This document shows, piece by piece, positions 1 to 9,752 of a stretch of 64,000 nt of DNA. The notes below the pieces were generated by a model. It had not been told where the DNA came from. It saw only the letters and a program-made list of their open reading frames with translations, and did no database searches. This stretch comes from JBKDZL01 sp047971145 (lineage in GTDB: Bacteria; Bacillota_I; Bacilli_A; Erysipelotrichales; Erysipelotrichaceae). Position numbers and translations under genes: made by a program. The stretch covers positions 1-64,000 of the forward strand of contig JBKDZL010000010.1 in the NCBI GenBank assembly GCA_047971145.1, given 5' to 3'. The first letter of the stretch is position 1, and every line of letters begins with the position of its first letter.

Positions 1-132
1 GAAATGATTATTCCCCCACTAAAATATTGTACTGATAATGCTGCAATGATTGGGGCTGCAGGTTATATTAGTTATCAAAAAGGCCAAATAAATGATTTGA
101 GTATTTCATCTGATCCATCAATGGATTTATAG
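1..132 (+). CDS. tsaD: tRNA N6-adenosine threonylcarbamoyltransferase TsaD, C-terminal end (partial)
   Basis: The window opens inside this gene, in frame from base 1 to a TAG stop at 130-132. The 43 visible residues contain PPLKYCTDNAAMIGAAG, the conserved C-terminal part of the TsaD/Gcp active-site region. TsaD transfers the threonylcarbamoyl group from TC-AMP to A37 of ANN-decoding tRNAs (t6A). The enzyme making TC-AMP (TsaC, 24508-25116) lies further along. The missing 5' part lies outside the window. Confidence 0.9.
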   Translation, partial: EMIIPPLKYCTDNAAMIGAAGYISYQKGQINDLSISSDPSMDL

Positions 133-188
133 TTAGTAAAAAAGCACTTATTATGCTAAAATATTAGATATATAAAAGAGGAATAGTT

Positions 189-1466
189 ATGGTAAGAAGA
201 AGGAAATTGAAACCTAAATGGGAAGCGATAATACCAGCTTTAATTATTTTAGTAATAATTATATTTTTATTAGTTAAAATAATTGGTGGTTTTTTATTTA
301 GTGGTGATAGTCGAAATAGTCTTTATTGTGAATCTAATAGTATTAAAATTGTCGAAGGTTTGATTGATAGTGATTATACAAATATCGAAACCGTTGGTGA
401 TTATTTTGCTTATGGTGAGAGTTTAGTTTTAACTTCGACTAACTATGATTTAATTGGTAAGAGTAATGATTTTGTGGATGAAACCTTTGTAGCAAAAAAC
501 CTTTGTACTGGCAAAGAGTACAGCTTTACTACTACTATTGAATTAGATAATTTTATAAAATATAGTACATTAGATGTCGGATTATATATCTTATATCATC
601 AAGTAAATGGTAATAATGTTCCTTTAAAGTTCAATAATAGTGTTAATGATAGTTTCACAACTGTCACAAGAGATAACACTCATAAAACTGTTAATTTAAT
701 TGCGGATAGTAATTATTTTAGTGAAATGGGTGAAGAATATAAATTAAAAGATAATATAGTACTTTTGGATGTCAAAGAAAAGGCTATTGTCGATGGGGTA
801 TATGATATTATTATTGATCCTAGTTTTAATGATATTGGTGATGAAACCTACAGTAATGATGTAAATGCTGGAAGTGATGAGTCAGTATTACTATATCAAA
901 TGGCGAGTGAGATTGTAAGTGAATTAAATAACCTAGGCTTTAAAGCAACGATGACCAGACAAAGTGCTAATGATCCAATGCTGACTTATGGTGAGGATTC
1001 ACGAGTTGGTAGAACTATGAATAGTGGTGCTAAGTATTATTTGGGTTTGAGCTTATTAAATGGTAATGGTGAGGATAGTGGTGCTAGTCTAATTTATAGT
1101 AGCTATTCTTCTAATAATTTTGCCAGCGTGGTTAAAACTGCTCTGGATAGTAGTGGTATTATCTTTGAGGGTGAGGGTGTTTTTGAAACTGAAATAACTA
1201 ATACTGGTTATGATCAAGAAATTGATATTAGAGAAATCGGTGGTAAAGCTTTACAGGCTGGAACATATTCTTCTTATACTAAAGAAATGAATGGAATTTT
1301 TGCTGGTTTAACTCAGGGAGTACAGGGTGTTAAGTTTAATTTAGGTTACTTTAATAATGAAGCTGATATGAGTAATTTAACTACCAATAGTACTAAATGG
1401 TCTAAAGCTATTGCTGATGGTGTAGCGGAATATTTAGTTCCGGGCTCTACTAATCAGGCAGAATAA
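189..1466 (+). CDS. Membrane-anchored protein with a degenerate amidase_3 (MurNAc-L-Ala amidase) fold
   Basis: This 425-residue protein has a basic N-terminus and one membrane anchor (about 13-36), with the rest predicted outside. Residues about 205-418 follow the order of an amidase_3 domain: a DP motif at 210-211, a Glu at 231, the strand normally holding the second zinc His, and the C-terminal GF-N...IA-G---Y pattern (about 384-415). The ligands and catalytic residue are changed. DPGHGG reads DPSFND, the second His region reads LSLLN, and the catalytic Glu before the G(F/Y) motif is Asn384. Only Glu231 remains. It is therefore probably not a hydrolase and may bind wall or regulate a real amidase. 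The region at about 45-200 is unassigned. The start is ATG with GAGGAA upstream, behind an extended -10 (TGCTAAAAT). Confidence 0.6.
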   Translation: MVRRRKLKPKWEAIIPALIILVIIIFLLVKIIGGFLFSGDSRNSLYCESNSIKIVEGLIDSDYTNIETVGDYFAYGESLVLTSTNYDLIGKSNDFVDETFVAKNLCTGKEYSFTTTIELDNFIKYSTLDVGLYILYHQVNGNNVPLKFNNSVNDSFTTVTRDNTHKTVNLIADSNYFSEMGEEYKLKDNIVLLDVKEKAIVDGVYDIIIDPSFNDIGDETYSNDVNAGSDESVLLYQMASEIVSELNNLGFKATMTRQSANDPMLTYGEDSRVGRTMNSGAKYYLGLSLLNGNGEDSGASLIYSSYSSNNFASVVKTALDSSGIIFEGEGVFETEITNTGYDQEIDIREIGGKALQAGTYSSYTKEMNGIFAGLTQGVQGVKFNLGYFNNEADMSNLTTNSTKWSKAIADGVAEYLVPGSTNQAE

Positions 1467-1532
1467 TATTTTAAGTTATTTTGATTAGTATTTATGTTAA
1501 AATAATTATGGATAAAAAAGGAGAAAATTAAA

Positions 1533-2741
1533 ATGGGTAATTGTTTAGTTGCGCAATCTGGTGGTCCATCTTCAGTGATTAATGCCACAGTTGCAGGGGT
1601 GGTGAAAGCCAACCAATTGAATCCAATCTATAAAACTGTTTATGGAGGATTACATGGAATTGAAGGAATTTTAGAGGAGTTGTTAGTTGATTTAACTGAT
1701 ATGAGTGAATATGATAATAGAGTTTTAAGACAAACTCCTGCTAGTGCTTTGGGTTCTTGTCGCTATAAATTAAAAAGAGAAAATATCGCTGATTTTGAAA
1801 AATTGTTTGCTGTGTTAGATAAATATAATATTGATACTATGTTCTATACTGGTGGTAATGATTCGATGGATACGGTTTATGCATTAAGTGAATATGCAGA
1901 AAAAAATGGTATTACTAAACATCGTTTTGTTGGTTGCCCTAAAACTGTTGATAATGATTTAGTGGTTACTGATCATTGTCCAGGTTTTGGCTCAGCTGCG
2001 AAGTTTATTAATCAAGTTGTTAATACTACTTGGTTAGATTATAATGTTTATACTAGAGAAGAAGTATTTATTTTAGAAACGATGGGTAGAGATGCTGGTT
2101 GGTTAGCTGCATCAGCATGTGTTAGTGGTAAAGTAGATATTCTATTATTACCAGAAGTGAATTTTGATAAAGCTGCCTTTCTTAAATTAGTTGCAGAAAA
2201 AGTAAAGGCCAATAATAAGTGTTATATTGTTGTATCTGAGGGTGTTAGATATTCTGATGGAACTTATATTGCTGCTGCTAAATCAACTAATGATGGTTTT
2301 GGTCATGCTGTATTGGGTGGTGCTGGTAATGCCTTAAAACAAATGATTTTAGATGAAGGTGTAGCATCAAGAGCTAAAGTACAAGATCTATCTACTGCTC
2401 AAAGGTGTGCTGCGTATACTCAATCTTTAGTTGATGTCGAGGAAAGTTTCAAATTAGGTATGTCTGCACATATGAGATCTGCTGATCCTAAGTTTACTGG
2501 CTATATGGTTGGTCTTAAAAGAAAAGACACTAAAGATTATGATGTAGAATTCATTGCAGAAAAAGCTAGTAATGTTGCCAATCATGTTAAAAATTTCCCA
2601 CATGAATGGATTTTAGCTAATATGGCAGGTGTTAAACAGGAGGCTATTGATTATATTAAGCCTTTAATTCAAGGGGAACCTCAACATATTTATAATGAAG
2701 GAACTCTAGTTTATACTTACCCATACTATATGAAAAAATAA
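1533..2741 (+). CDS. pfp: Pyrophosphate-dependent 6-phosphofructokinase
   Basis: It phosphorylates fructose 6-phosphate to the 1,6-bisphosphate in the cytoplasm, using PPi rather than ATP, and is reversible. Residues 107-111 read GGNDS, with Asp where ATP-dependent enzymes have Gly, and residues 136-142 read PKTVDND, with the Lys typical of PPi users. MGRDAG (184-189) is the substrate-binding loop. The length of 402 residues fits the short clade of PPi-PFK. The start ATG has GGAG upstream. The gene stands alone and ends at an intrinsic terminator. With the class I aldolase at 17365-18252 it suggests glycolysis economical in ATP. Family assignment is firm; the phosphoryl donor is inferred from the two motifs. 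Confidence 0.88.
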   Translation: MGNCLVAQSGGPSSVINATVAGVVKANQLNPIYKTVYGGLHGIEGILEELLVDLTDMSEYDNRVLRQTPASALGSCRYKLKRENIADFEKLFAVLDKYNIDTMFYTGGNDSMDTVYALSEYAEKNGITKHRFVGCPKTVDNDLVVTDHCPGFGSAAKFINQVVNTTWLDYNVYTREEVFILETMGRDAGWLAASACVSGKVDILLLPEVNFDKAAFLKLVAEKVKANNKCYIVVSEGVRYSDGTYIAAAKSTNDGFGHAVLGGAGNALKQMILDEGVASRAKVQDLSTAQRCAAYTQSLVDVEESFKLGMSAHMRSADPKFTGYMVGLKRKDTKDYDVEFIAEKASNVANHVKNFPHEWILANMAGVKQEAIDYIKPLIQGEPQHIYNEGTLVYTYPYYMKK

Positions 2742-2748
2742 ATAATCT

Positions 2749-2771
2749 GCCACCTTTAAGGTGGCTTTTTT
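2749..2771 (+). terminator. Intrinsic terminator of the PPi-PFK gene
   Basis: Stem GCCACCT/AGGTGGC (7 bp) with a three-base loop, followed by six T, starting 8 bases after the stop codon. Confidence 0.85.
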
Positions 2772-2789
2772 AATAACAAGGAGAGAAAA

Positions 2790-4484
2790 ATGAACTTTAA
2801 AGATTTTAAATATTATCGTCCAAATATTCAAGAATACCAAAAACAATTGTCAGAATTGCTAGAAGAATTTAATAATGCCGATAATGTAGATAAACAAATA
2901 GAACTAATCAAAACTATTAATAAAGCTAGAAATACTATTAGTACAATGGCGACTTTATCATCAATAAGACACAGTATTAATACAAAAGATGAATTTTATG
3001 ATCAAGAAAATGATTTTTGGGATTATAGTGGTCCATTAGTATCAGAAATTGATTTTAATTTCCAAAAAGCTCTTGTTAATTCCAAATTTTTACCCCAACT
3101 AAAAAAGCACTTCCCAAGCCAATGGTTTACTTTAATTGACTTAAGTTTAAAATCATTTGATCCTCAGGTTATAACTGAACTTCAAGAAGAAAATAAATTA
3201 AGTAGTGAGTATGCTAAACTTAGTGCATCGGCTGAAATATCATTTGAGGGTAAAATATATAATCTCTCACAAATGACTCCCTTCACGCTAGTTAATGATC
3301 GAGAGAAAAGAAAAGCTGCCACTTTAGCAAAAGATCAATTCTTTTTGGATAATCAAGCTAAGTTTGATGAAATTTATGATAAATTAGTAAAAGTAAGAGA
3401 CAAAATAGCCAAAAAACTGGGCTATAAAAACTTTGTAGAATTAGGATATTTAAGAATGGGGCGAAGTGATTATAATGCCAATGATGTTGGCAATTATCGT
3501 AAGCAAGTTTTAGAGTCGCTAGTTCCTCTTACTACCAACTTATATAAAAAACAACAAAAACGCTTAGCTTATGATAAATTATTTTATTATGATGAAAAAA
3601 TAGAATTCTTATCTGGTAATCCTACTCCTAAGGGGACAGCTGAGCAATTAGTGAAAGCTGCCCAAAAAATGTACCAAAAAATTTCACCTGAAACTAATGA
3701 ATTCTTTAACTTTATGTTAGATAATAATTTAATGGACTTACTAGCAAAAGAGGCTAAACAGGGTGGTGGCTATTGTACCTATTTACCAGATTATCGCTCA
3801 CCATTTATTTTTGCGAATTTCAATGGTACCAGTCATGATGTTGATGTTTTAACTCATGAGGCTGGTCATGCTTTTCAGTCTTATATGTCGAGGGATATTG
3901 AAATACCTGATTTAGCTTGGACGACAATGGAGGCTGCGGAAATTCATTCAATGTCGATGGAATTTTTTGCTCATCCGTATATGAAGGAGTTCTTTAAGGA
4001 AGATACAGAAAAATATTATTATTATCATATTGTGGATGCTCTTAAATTTATCCCTTATGGAGTATGTGTTGATCATTTCCAACACTTCGTTTATGAAAAT
4101 CCTAATGTATCGCCAGCTGAAAGAAAAGCTAAATGGCGTGAATTGGAAAAACTATATTTGCCTCATAAAAATTATCAGGGTAATACTCTATTAGAAAATG
4201 GTGGTTGGTGGTATCGCCAAGCTCATATTTTTGAAGCACCTTTCTATTATATTGATTATACTATTGCCCAAATATGTGCTCTACAGTTTTATGCAAGATC
4301 ATTAGATGATTATAGTGGCACATGGCTTGATTATCTAGAGTTATGTAAAGTAGGTGGAACTAAATCTTTTCTAGGGTTGCTTCAGCAATGTAATTTGCAA
4401 TCACCTTTTATTAATGGCACTATTAAGAAAACAGTAGAGCGAATATTGCCAGAATTAGATAAAATTGATGATAGTAGATTTTAA
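2790..4484 (+). CDS. M3-family oligoendopeptidase (PepF-like)
   Basis: This is a cytosolic zinc metallopeptidase of 564 residues that degrades short peptides. The zinc motif HEAGH is at 356-360, and Glu384, 28 residues after the first His, fits the third ligand. The long helical N-terminal part and the aromatic-rich C-terminus (about 470-520) match the M3B oligoendopeptidase F group, whose usual length is about 560-600. The gene has an AAGGAGAG Shine-Dalgarno and its own transcription start region just after the PFK terminator. Exact peptide specificity cannot be read from the sequence. Confidence 0.88.
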   Translation: MNFKDFKYYRPNIQEYQKQLSELLEEFNNADNVDKQIELIKTINKARNTISTMATLSSIRHSINTKDEFYDQENDFWDYSGPLVSEIDFNFQKALVNSKFLPQLKKHFPSQWFTLIDLSLKSFDPQVITELQEENKLSSEYAKLSASAEISFEGKIYNLSQMTPFTLVNDREKRKAATLAKDQFFLDNQAKFDEIYDKLVKVRDKIAKKLGYKNFVELGYLRMGRSDYNANDVGNYRKQVLESLVPLTTNLYKKQQKRLAYDKLFYYDEKIEFLSGNPTPKGTAEQLVKAAQKMYQKISPETNEFFNFMLDNNLMDLLAKEAKQGGGYCTYLPDYRSPFIFANFNGTSHDVDVLTHEAGHAFQSYMSRDIEIPDLAWTTMEAAEIHSMSMEFFAHPYMKEFFKEDTEKYYYYHIVDALKFIPYGVCVDHFQHFVYENPNVSPAERKAKWRELEKLYLPHKNYQGNTLLENGGWWYRQAHIFEAPFYYIDYTIAQICALQFYARSLDDYSGTWLDYLELCKVGGTKSFLGLLQQCNLQSPFINGTIKKTVERILPELDKIDDSRF

Positions 4485-4631
4485 TGATCTATAGCATTAA
4501 TTTTCTAGTGATTGTCTCTTTAGGATATTTTGTTAACTAAGATTTTATATTTACTTAATACTTCCCTAATAAAGTAGACTTTCAGTTTGATTTGTAATAA
4601 AATTATACTACAGGATAGGAGGATGAAACTT

Positions 4632-5195
4632 GTGAATAAACAGTTCATAAATATTCTTATTGGTATTTTTATAATGATTAGTGTTTCGGCAATTGTAGTG
4701 ATTTTAATTTCTAAAGGGAAACCTGACTATGCCAATAATATAATTGGCAGTTATGAAGAGAATGTTGATGATTTAATACTTGGTCGTGGCAATGCTAATT
4801 TCATTAGTTTCACTGAGGATAATCGCTTTATTTCTTATCAGGGTTATGAGGTGATTAGTAGTGGAACTTATACTAAAATCAATAAAAATATCTTCCTTGA
4901 AAATAAAGAATTGGCAAAGCGCTCTTACTATGAAATTTCTTTAAATGATGGTAGTGTTATTGAAGTTTTTATTTATCAAGATATTTTATATTTTCCTTCT
5001 AGTTCGAAAACTTTTACTTATTTAAAAACAAATATTCATCCTATTGAGTTAGTTAGAGTTTATGATAGTGAGGATGATGTCAATAAAACTTGTTTTGAAG
5101 AGCGAGTTGATGATAGAAAGCTAACTTATGGTTATTATTGCCAGGAGTATGATGCGACTACATATAGTGCTAGTCCTCTAGCTCGGGCACAATAA
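4632..5195 (+). CDS. Uncharacterised membrane-anchored protein
   Basis: I do not recognise this protein. GTG at 4632 is the preferred start because AGGAGG (4617-4622) sits nine bases upstream. An ATG at 4623 would leave no spacing. The product has 187 residues: a short basic N-terminus, one hydrophobic helix (about 5-28), and an extracytoplasmic part rich in Tyr, Ser, Asp and beta-prone segments. There is no lipobox. Two Cys near the C-terminus could form a disulfide. The gene is monocistronic and ends at a hairpin shared with the convergent gene at 5255. It could be a small wall- or stress-related anchored protein, but nothing shows a function. Confidence 0.6.
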   Translation: MNKQFINILIGIFIMISVSAIVVILISKGKPDYANNIIGSYEENVDDLILGRGNANFISFTEDNRFISYQGYEVISSGTYTKINKNIFLENKELAKRSYYEISLNDGSVIEVFIYQDILYFPSSSKTFTYLKTNIHPIELVRVYDSEDDVNKTCFEERVDDRKLTYGYYCQEYDATTYSASPLARAQ

Positions 5196-5208
5196 AATTA
5201 ATTAAAAA

Positions 5209-5242
5209 TAAAGCCTATTCATCTTGATTGAACAGGCTTTTT
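5209..5242. terminator. Bidirectional terminator between convergent genes
   Basis: AAGCCTATTCA and TGAACAGGCTT form an 11-bp stem with one A/C mismatch. The flanks are A-rich on the left and T-rich on the right, so it can work for both the + gene ending at 5195 and the - gene ending at 5255. Confidence 0.75.
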
Positions 5243-5254
5243 ATTATCTTTGTA

Positions 5255-5689
5255 TTAGCTTTTTTCTTCTTGGACTTTATAAGCATAATTTACTATTTTA
5301 AAGATACTATCACTCATACGACCATAGATTAGTGCTTTGGCCCAATTTCTGGAAATTACATTTTTCTTTTTTTCAATACTCTCATTGTTTTGTTCTAACT
5401 CAACATTAATTCCTTTTTGAATAGCTTTTACTGTGTATATTGTTTCTTGATTATCAAAGAGTGAATCAATTTTTTCGTGGTAAATCTTACCATGTTGATA
5501 ATTTACAATGGTTATTTTTTGCTTAGTATATTTATTGTCAGGGTTTTGAGTAAAGCTTAAGCCGGTTTTAATCTTGTCAGCTGTGATTTTTTTCTTAGTT
5601 GATTCTTGATATCTTTGAATAAAACCTTGCTCAAGAGCACTAAAGAATTCATCAACTGTTATGTTTTTTATATTTTTATCAATTTTCAT
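5255..5689 (-). CDS. DUF3284-like protein
   Basis: This is a 144-residue soluble protein with an alternating beta pattern (for example KQKITIVNYQHGKIYHEKI) and a C-terminal helix pair. Length and layout resemble DUF3284, a small START-like family of unknown function often found beside beta-glucoside PTS genes. Here it is divergent from the EIIB gene at 5969, which supports the link. The family call is from memory of the pattern, not a search. The ATG has no Shine-Dalgarno. Instead an extended -10 (TGTTATACT) ends six bases upstream, so the mRNA is probably leaderless. Confidence 0.5.
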   Translation of the reverse strand: MKIDKNIKNITVDEFFSALEQGFIQRYQESTKKKITADKIKTGLSFTQNPDNKYTKQKITIVNYQHGKIYHEKIDSLFDNQETIYTVKAIQKGINVELEQNNESIEKKKNVISRNWAKALIYGRMSDSIFKIVNYAYKVQEEKS

Positions 5690-5695
5690 ATCTTA

Positions 5696-5704
5696 AGTAT
5701 AACA
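5696..5704 (-). promoter_or_regulatory. Extended -10 promoter giving a probable leaderless mRNA (DUF3284-like gene)
   Basis: On the minus strand the sequence reads TG-T-TATACT, then six bases, then ATG. There is no purine-rich site in between. Confidence 0.55.
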
Positions 5705-5780
5705 TAGAATGCTAGTTTATTTTATTTTGAGAGCTAAGTAAAAAAGAAATAGTAATTTGATATACTAACTATTAAATGCT

Positions 5781-5821
5781 TATACACTATTAATGATATT
5801 GTGATACTTTAAATACACTAG
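5781..5821 (+). repeat. Two copies of an ATACACTA motif upstream of the first PTS cluster
   Basis: TATACACTAT (5781-5790) and AATACACTAG (5812-5821) lie about 100 bases upstream of the promoter at 5916. Further copies occur at 6417, 6447 and, inverted, at 6522. This is a possible operator of the local PTS regulator. No regulator gene is adjacent. Confidence 0.4.
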
Positions 5822-5915
5822 ATAAATTATTTGCTTGTTAGAATATTCAAGATGAAAAAAGTGTTTCTTACTTATATTTTAGGATATTATTTATAGTAAT
5901 TTACTTCAGATATTT

Positions 5916-5944
5916 TTGACATAATTTTAACTTTAAATTACAAT
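5916..5944 (+). promoter_or_regulatory. SigmaA-type promoter of the first EIIB gene
   Basis: TTGACA at 5916-5921, a 17-base spacer, and TACAAT at 5939-5944. The start codon is 24 bases after the -10. Confidence 0.8.
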
Positions 5945-5968
5945 GCAAGTAGGATAAAAGGTGATAGC

Positions 5969-6280
5969 ATGAAAATTTTATTAGTTTGTGCTGGTGGAAT
6001 GTCTACTAGCATTTTGATGAAAAGGATGAAAAAGTATTGGTGCGATAAGAATATTGAATTGATTGTAGAGGCGGTGGGCTTAAGCACAAATAATCTAGAA
6101 ATCGCAAAAGAATTTGATATTGTGTTGGTGGGTCCACAAATTTCTTATCGTCTGGCAGAAATTGCGGAAGAAACTGGCTTACCAACAGGAAAAATTGAAC
6201 CTTTTGATTATGCTATGGCAAATTGTGCTAACATTATGAAATTAGCTGAAAAGCTATATACCAAAGAAAAGAGAAAATAA
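5969..6280 (+). CDS. PTS lactose/cellobiose-type EIIB component (first copy)
   Basis: This cytosolic phosphocarrier has 103 residues. The P-loop-like site CAGGMSTS starts at Cys7, the residue that carries the phosphate from EIIA to the incoming sugar. It closely resembles the second EIIB at 6633, with identical first residues MKILLVCAGGMSTS and the same GPQ-SYRL and FDYA segments. Unlike that copy it stands alone, with its own strong promoter and a terminator at 6360, and no EIIC behind it. It may be a duplicate kept for dosage or for a different EIIC. Substrate within the beta-glucoside/chitobiose/lichenan class is unknown. Confidence 0.9.
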   Translation: MKILLVCAGGMSTSILMKRMKKYWCDKNIELIVEAVGLSTNNLEIAKEFDIVLVGPQISYRLAEIAEETGLPTGKIEPFDYAMANCANIMKLAEKLYTKEKRK

Positions 6281-6359
6281 GCTTTTTCTCAGGTATCTGG
6301 TGATCTTCAGCTGGGTTTTATGGTATTGGTATTACAATTATCTGAATTATATTATTACA

Positions 6360-6387
6360 AAAGCTGAGTGAAAGCCTCAGTTTTTTT
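6360..6387 (+). terminator. Intrinsic terminator after the first EIIB gene
   Basis: AAAGCTGAG and CTCAGTTTT pair over 9 bp with one G-U, with a 7-base loop followed by a run of T. Confidence 0.8.
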
Positions 6388-6411
6388 AATTTCTAATACT
6401 TTCGCATATTA

Positions 6412-6456
6412 TCTAGTATACACTAGATATTGTTAGGTAATTCGTTTATACACTAG
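6412..6456. promoter_or_regulatory. Candidate operator: near-palindrome plus direct repeat of TATACACTAG
   Basis: The near-palindrome at 6412-6427 contains the first TATACACTAG, and a second identical 10-mer follows 30 bases later, about three helical turns. It lies upstream of the second EIIB promoter, so it could bind an activator or repressor. Confidence 0.45.
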
Positions 6457-6561
6457 TCTTAAAATATTTATAATAACTATTAAAACAGAAAAAAATAAAC
6501 CAAAAAGTCATGACAATTTCAAATAGTGTATTAAAAGTGTTTAAATATTTTTTTTGGGTTT

Positions 6562-6590
6562 TTGCATTCTTTTAAAATAGTAGTTAAGAT
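6562..6590 (+). promoter_or_regulatory. Promoter of the EIIB-EIIC-glucosidase operon
   Basis: TTGCAT (6562-6567), 17 bases, TAAGAT (6585-6590). The inverted ATACACTA copy at 6522-6533 lies just upstream of the -35. Confidence 0.6.
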
Positions 6591-6632
6591 GAAATCAGAG
6601 CAACAAGTATTATTAAAGGAAAGGAGGAAAAT

Positions 6633-6932
6633 ATGAAAATTTTATTAGTATGTGCCGGTGGGATGTCTACTAGTATTTTGATGAAAAAAATGGAAAAATA
6701 TTGGGCAGAACAAGGTGAAGAATTAAATATTGAAGCTGTTGGTTTGGGTGCTTATATGGAAGTTAAAGATAATTATGACATTATCTTAATGGGGCCTCAA
6801 GTTTCATATCGTTTAAAAGATGTTGGTGAAGAAACTGCTATGCCAATTGCGGCGATTGAATCTTTTGATTATGCTATTGCGAATTGTGAGAACATTATGA
6901 AGTTAGCAAAAAAATTATATGAAAAATTATAA
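6633..6932 (+). CDS. PTS lactose/cellobiose-type EIIB component (second copy)
   Basis: This 99-residue phosphocarrier has Cys7 in CAGGMSTS. It is the first gene of a unit with EIIC (17 bases downstream) and the GH1 enzyme, so it should phosphorylate the sugar that this EIIC imports. It has an AAAGGAGG Shine-Dalgarno. It is a paralogue of the EIIB at 5969. No EIIA gene lies in this cluster, so phosphate must come from an EIIA elsewhere, for example the one at 52815. Confidence 0.93.
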   Translation: MKILLVCAGGMSTSILMKKMEKYWAEQGEELNIEAVGLGAYMEVKDNYDIILMGPQVSYRLKDVGEETAMPIAAIESFDYAIANCENIMKLAKKLYEKL

Positions 6933-6949
6933 AAAAGGAGAATATTTAA

Positions 6950-8254
6950 ATGGATGGTTTATTTAATAGTCCAATAATGAAGAAGTTGCAAGACTTCGGA
7001 CAATCATTAGGACGCAATAAATTTTTAAGCTCATTACAAGCAGGAATGATGTCTTTAATGGGTATTATTATGGTTGGTGCTATTGCCCAGATTCTTAATG
7101 CAGTTTTAGGGCCAAGTATGTTTAATTTGTATGCAGCTGATAGTGTTTTATATGTTAATATTCAAGCTGTATATCATTACACTATGAATTCTTTATCTTT
7201 ATGGGTAGTTATTTTTATGGCTTACCATTATGCAAGAATGTTGAAATTAAAAAATCCTTTGATGGCTTCTGTTACCTCTGTGGTTATCTTTATGTTAACC
7301 TGTGGTATTGTTACAGGTTCTAGTCCTCTAGGGACCCCGATTATTGATTTTACTTACTTAGGTGCACAAGGAATGTTTGTTGGTTTTATAGTTGTGTTTT
7401 TAAATGTGAGAATGCAGCATTTCTGTTTTAGTAAGAATATTCGAATTAAAATGCCGGATATTGTACCACCTTTCTTACAAGATGGATTCTCTTCGATTGT
7501 GCCATTATTTTTTATGGCAGTAATAGTTGTAGTTGCCAATTTAATTGTGGTAAGTTTAACAGGTGGAACGTTGAATATTGCCTCAGGATTTATGGCTTTA
7601 TTATCAGCTCCTTTAAATACTTTAGTATCAGTTCCTGGTATGTTTATTTTAACTATTTTCGGTACTATTTTATGGTGCTTTGGTATTCATGGAACTATGG
7701 TTATTGTCCCAATTATTATGCCTTTGAGTATTCAGGCTGCGATGGCTAATGCGGCTGCTTATGAAGCTGGTGGAGTTGAAGCTTTAGTATTTTATCCTGT
7801 AGCTTTATTTGCTTGTGTTCAATTAGCAGGTGGTACTGGTAATACATGGGCTTTAACTTTAATGGGATTAAGATCAAAATCTAAGCAAATTGCGGCAGTA
7901 TCTAAAATTTCAGTTATTCCTGGTTGGTTTGGTATTAATGAGCCAGTAGTATTTGGTATGCCTATTATGTATAATCCGATCTTATGTATACCTTATGTTT
8001 TAAATGTTCCTGTTGTGATGTTATTGACATTAATTGCTTATCAAACTGGTTTTATTATCCCTGGTTGGATTGCATTATCGGCACTTTTACCAATTGGTTT
8101 TGCTAGCTATTTGACTACATTAAATATTATGAATGGTTTGTGGAACTATTTAATGCTAATACCTGCAGGTATCATTTACTATCCTTTCTTTAAAATTTAT
8201 GAAAAACAATTAATAGAAAAGGAACAAGCAGCAGAAGCTCTTGAAACTGCTTAA
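6950..8254 (+). CDS. PTS lactose/cellobiose-type EIIC permease
   Basis: This 434-residue membrane permease has about ten hydrophobic segments. It carries the IIC signature INEPVVFG (near residue 325) and the GGTGNTWAL loop before it. It moves a beta-glucoside disaccharide across the membrane while EIIB phosphorylates it. It sits between its EIIB and a 6-phospho-beta-glucosidase, with AAGGAG upstream. Lactose, cellobiose and chitobiose permeases look alike at this level. The neighbouring glucosidase favours a beta-glucoside. Confidence 0.93.
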   Translation: MDGLFNSPIMKKLQDFGQSLGRNKFLSSLQAGMMSLMGIIMVGAIAQILNAVLGPSMFNLYAADSVLYVNIQAVYHYTMNSLSLWVVIFMAYHYARMLKLKNPLMASVTSVVIFMLTCGIVTGSSPLGTPIIDFTYLGAQGMFVGFIVVFLNVRMQHFCFSKNIRIKMPDIVPPFLQDGFSSIVPLFFMAVIVVVANLIVVSLTGGTLNIASGFMALLSAPLNTLVSVPGMFILTIFGTILWCFGIHGTMVIVPIIMPLSIQAAMANAAAYEAGGVEALVFYPVALFACVQLAGGTGNTWALTLMGLRSKSKQIAAVSKISVIPGWFGINEPVVFGMPIMYNPILCIPYVLNVPVVMLLTLIAYQTGFIIPGWIALSALLPIGFASYLTTLNIMNGLWNYLMLIPAGIIYYPFFKIYEKQLIEKEQAAEALETA

Positions 8255-8258
8255 TTAA

Positions 8259-9707
<1,449 letters not shown>

Positions 9708-9716
9708 TTGAATATT

Positions 9717-9752
9717 AAAACTAACCTTTGATGAGTGAAGGTTAGTTTTTTT
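9717..9752. terminator. Bidirectional terminator
   Basis: AAAACTAACCTT and AAGGTTAGTTTT form a perfect 12-bp stem around a 9-base loop. It serves the + glucosidase gene and the converging - gene that ends at 9751. Confidence 0.9.

Larger units (their letters stand above)
6281..6632. other. Intergenic control region between the two EIIB genes
   Basis: No gene is seen in these 352 bases. They hold the terminator at 6360-6387, two TATACACTAG copies (6417-6426, 6447-6456), one inverted copy (6522-6533) and a promoter at 6562-6590. The first copy lies in a 16-base near-palindrome, TCTAGTATACACTAGA (6412-6427). Confidence 0.7.

Noticed and set aside
4587..4631. Upstream TTG/ATG starts for the anchored protein at 4632
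   Set aside because: They would precede or abut the AGGAGG at 4617-4622, leaving no usable spacing.
6281..6359. A decayed EIIC fragment after the first EIIB gene
   Set aside because: No frame gives a recognisable permease segment and stops are frequent, so no pseudogene is called.
7354..7539. Small open frames antisense to the EIIC gene and similar shadows elsewhere
   Set aside because: They lie inside strongly conserved genes, have no ribosome sites and no recognisable products.
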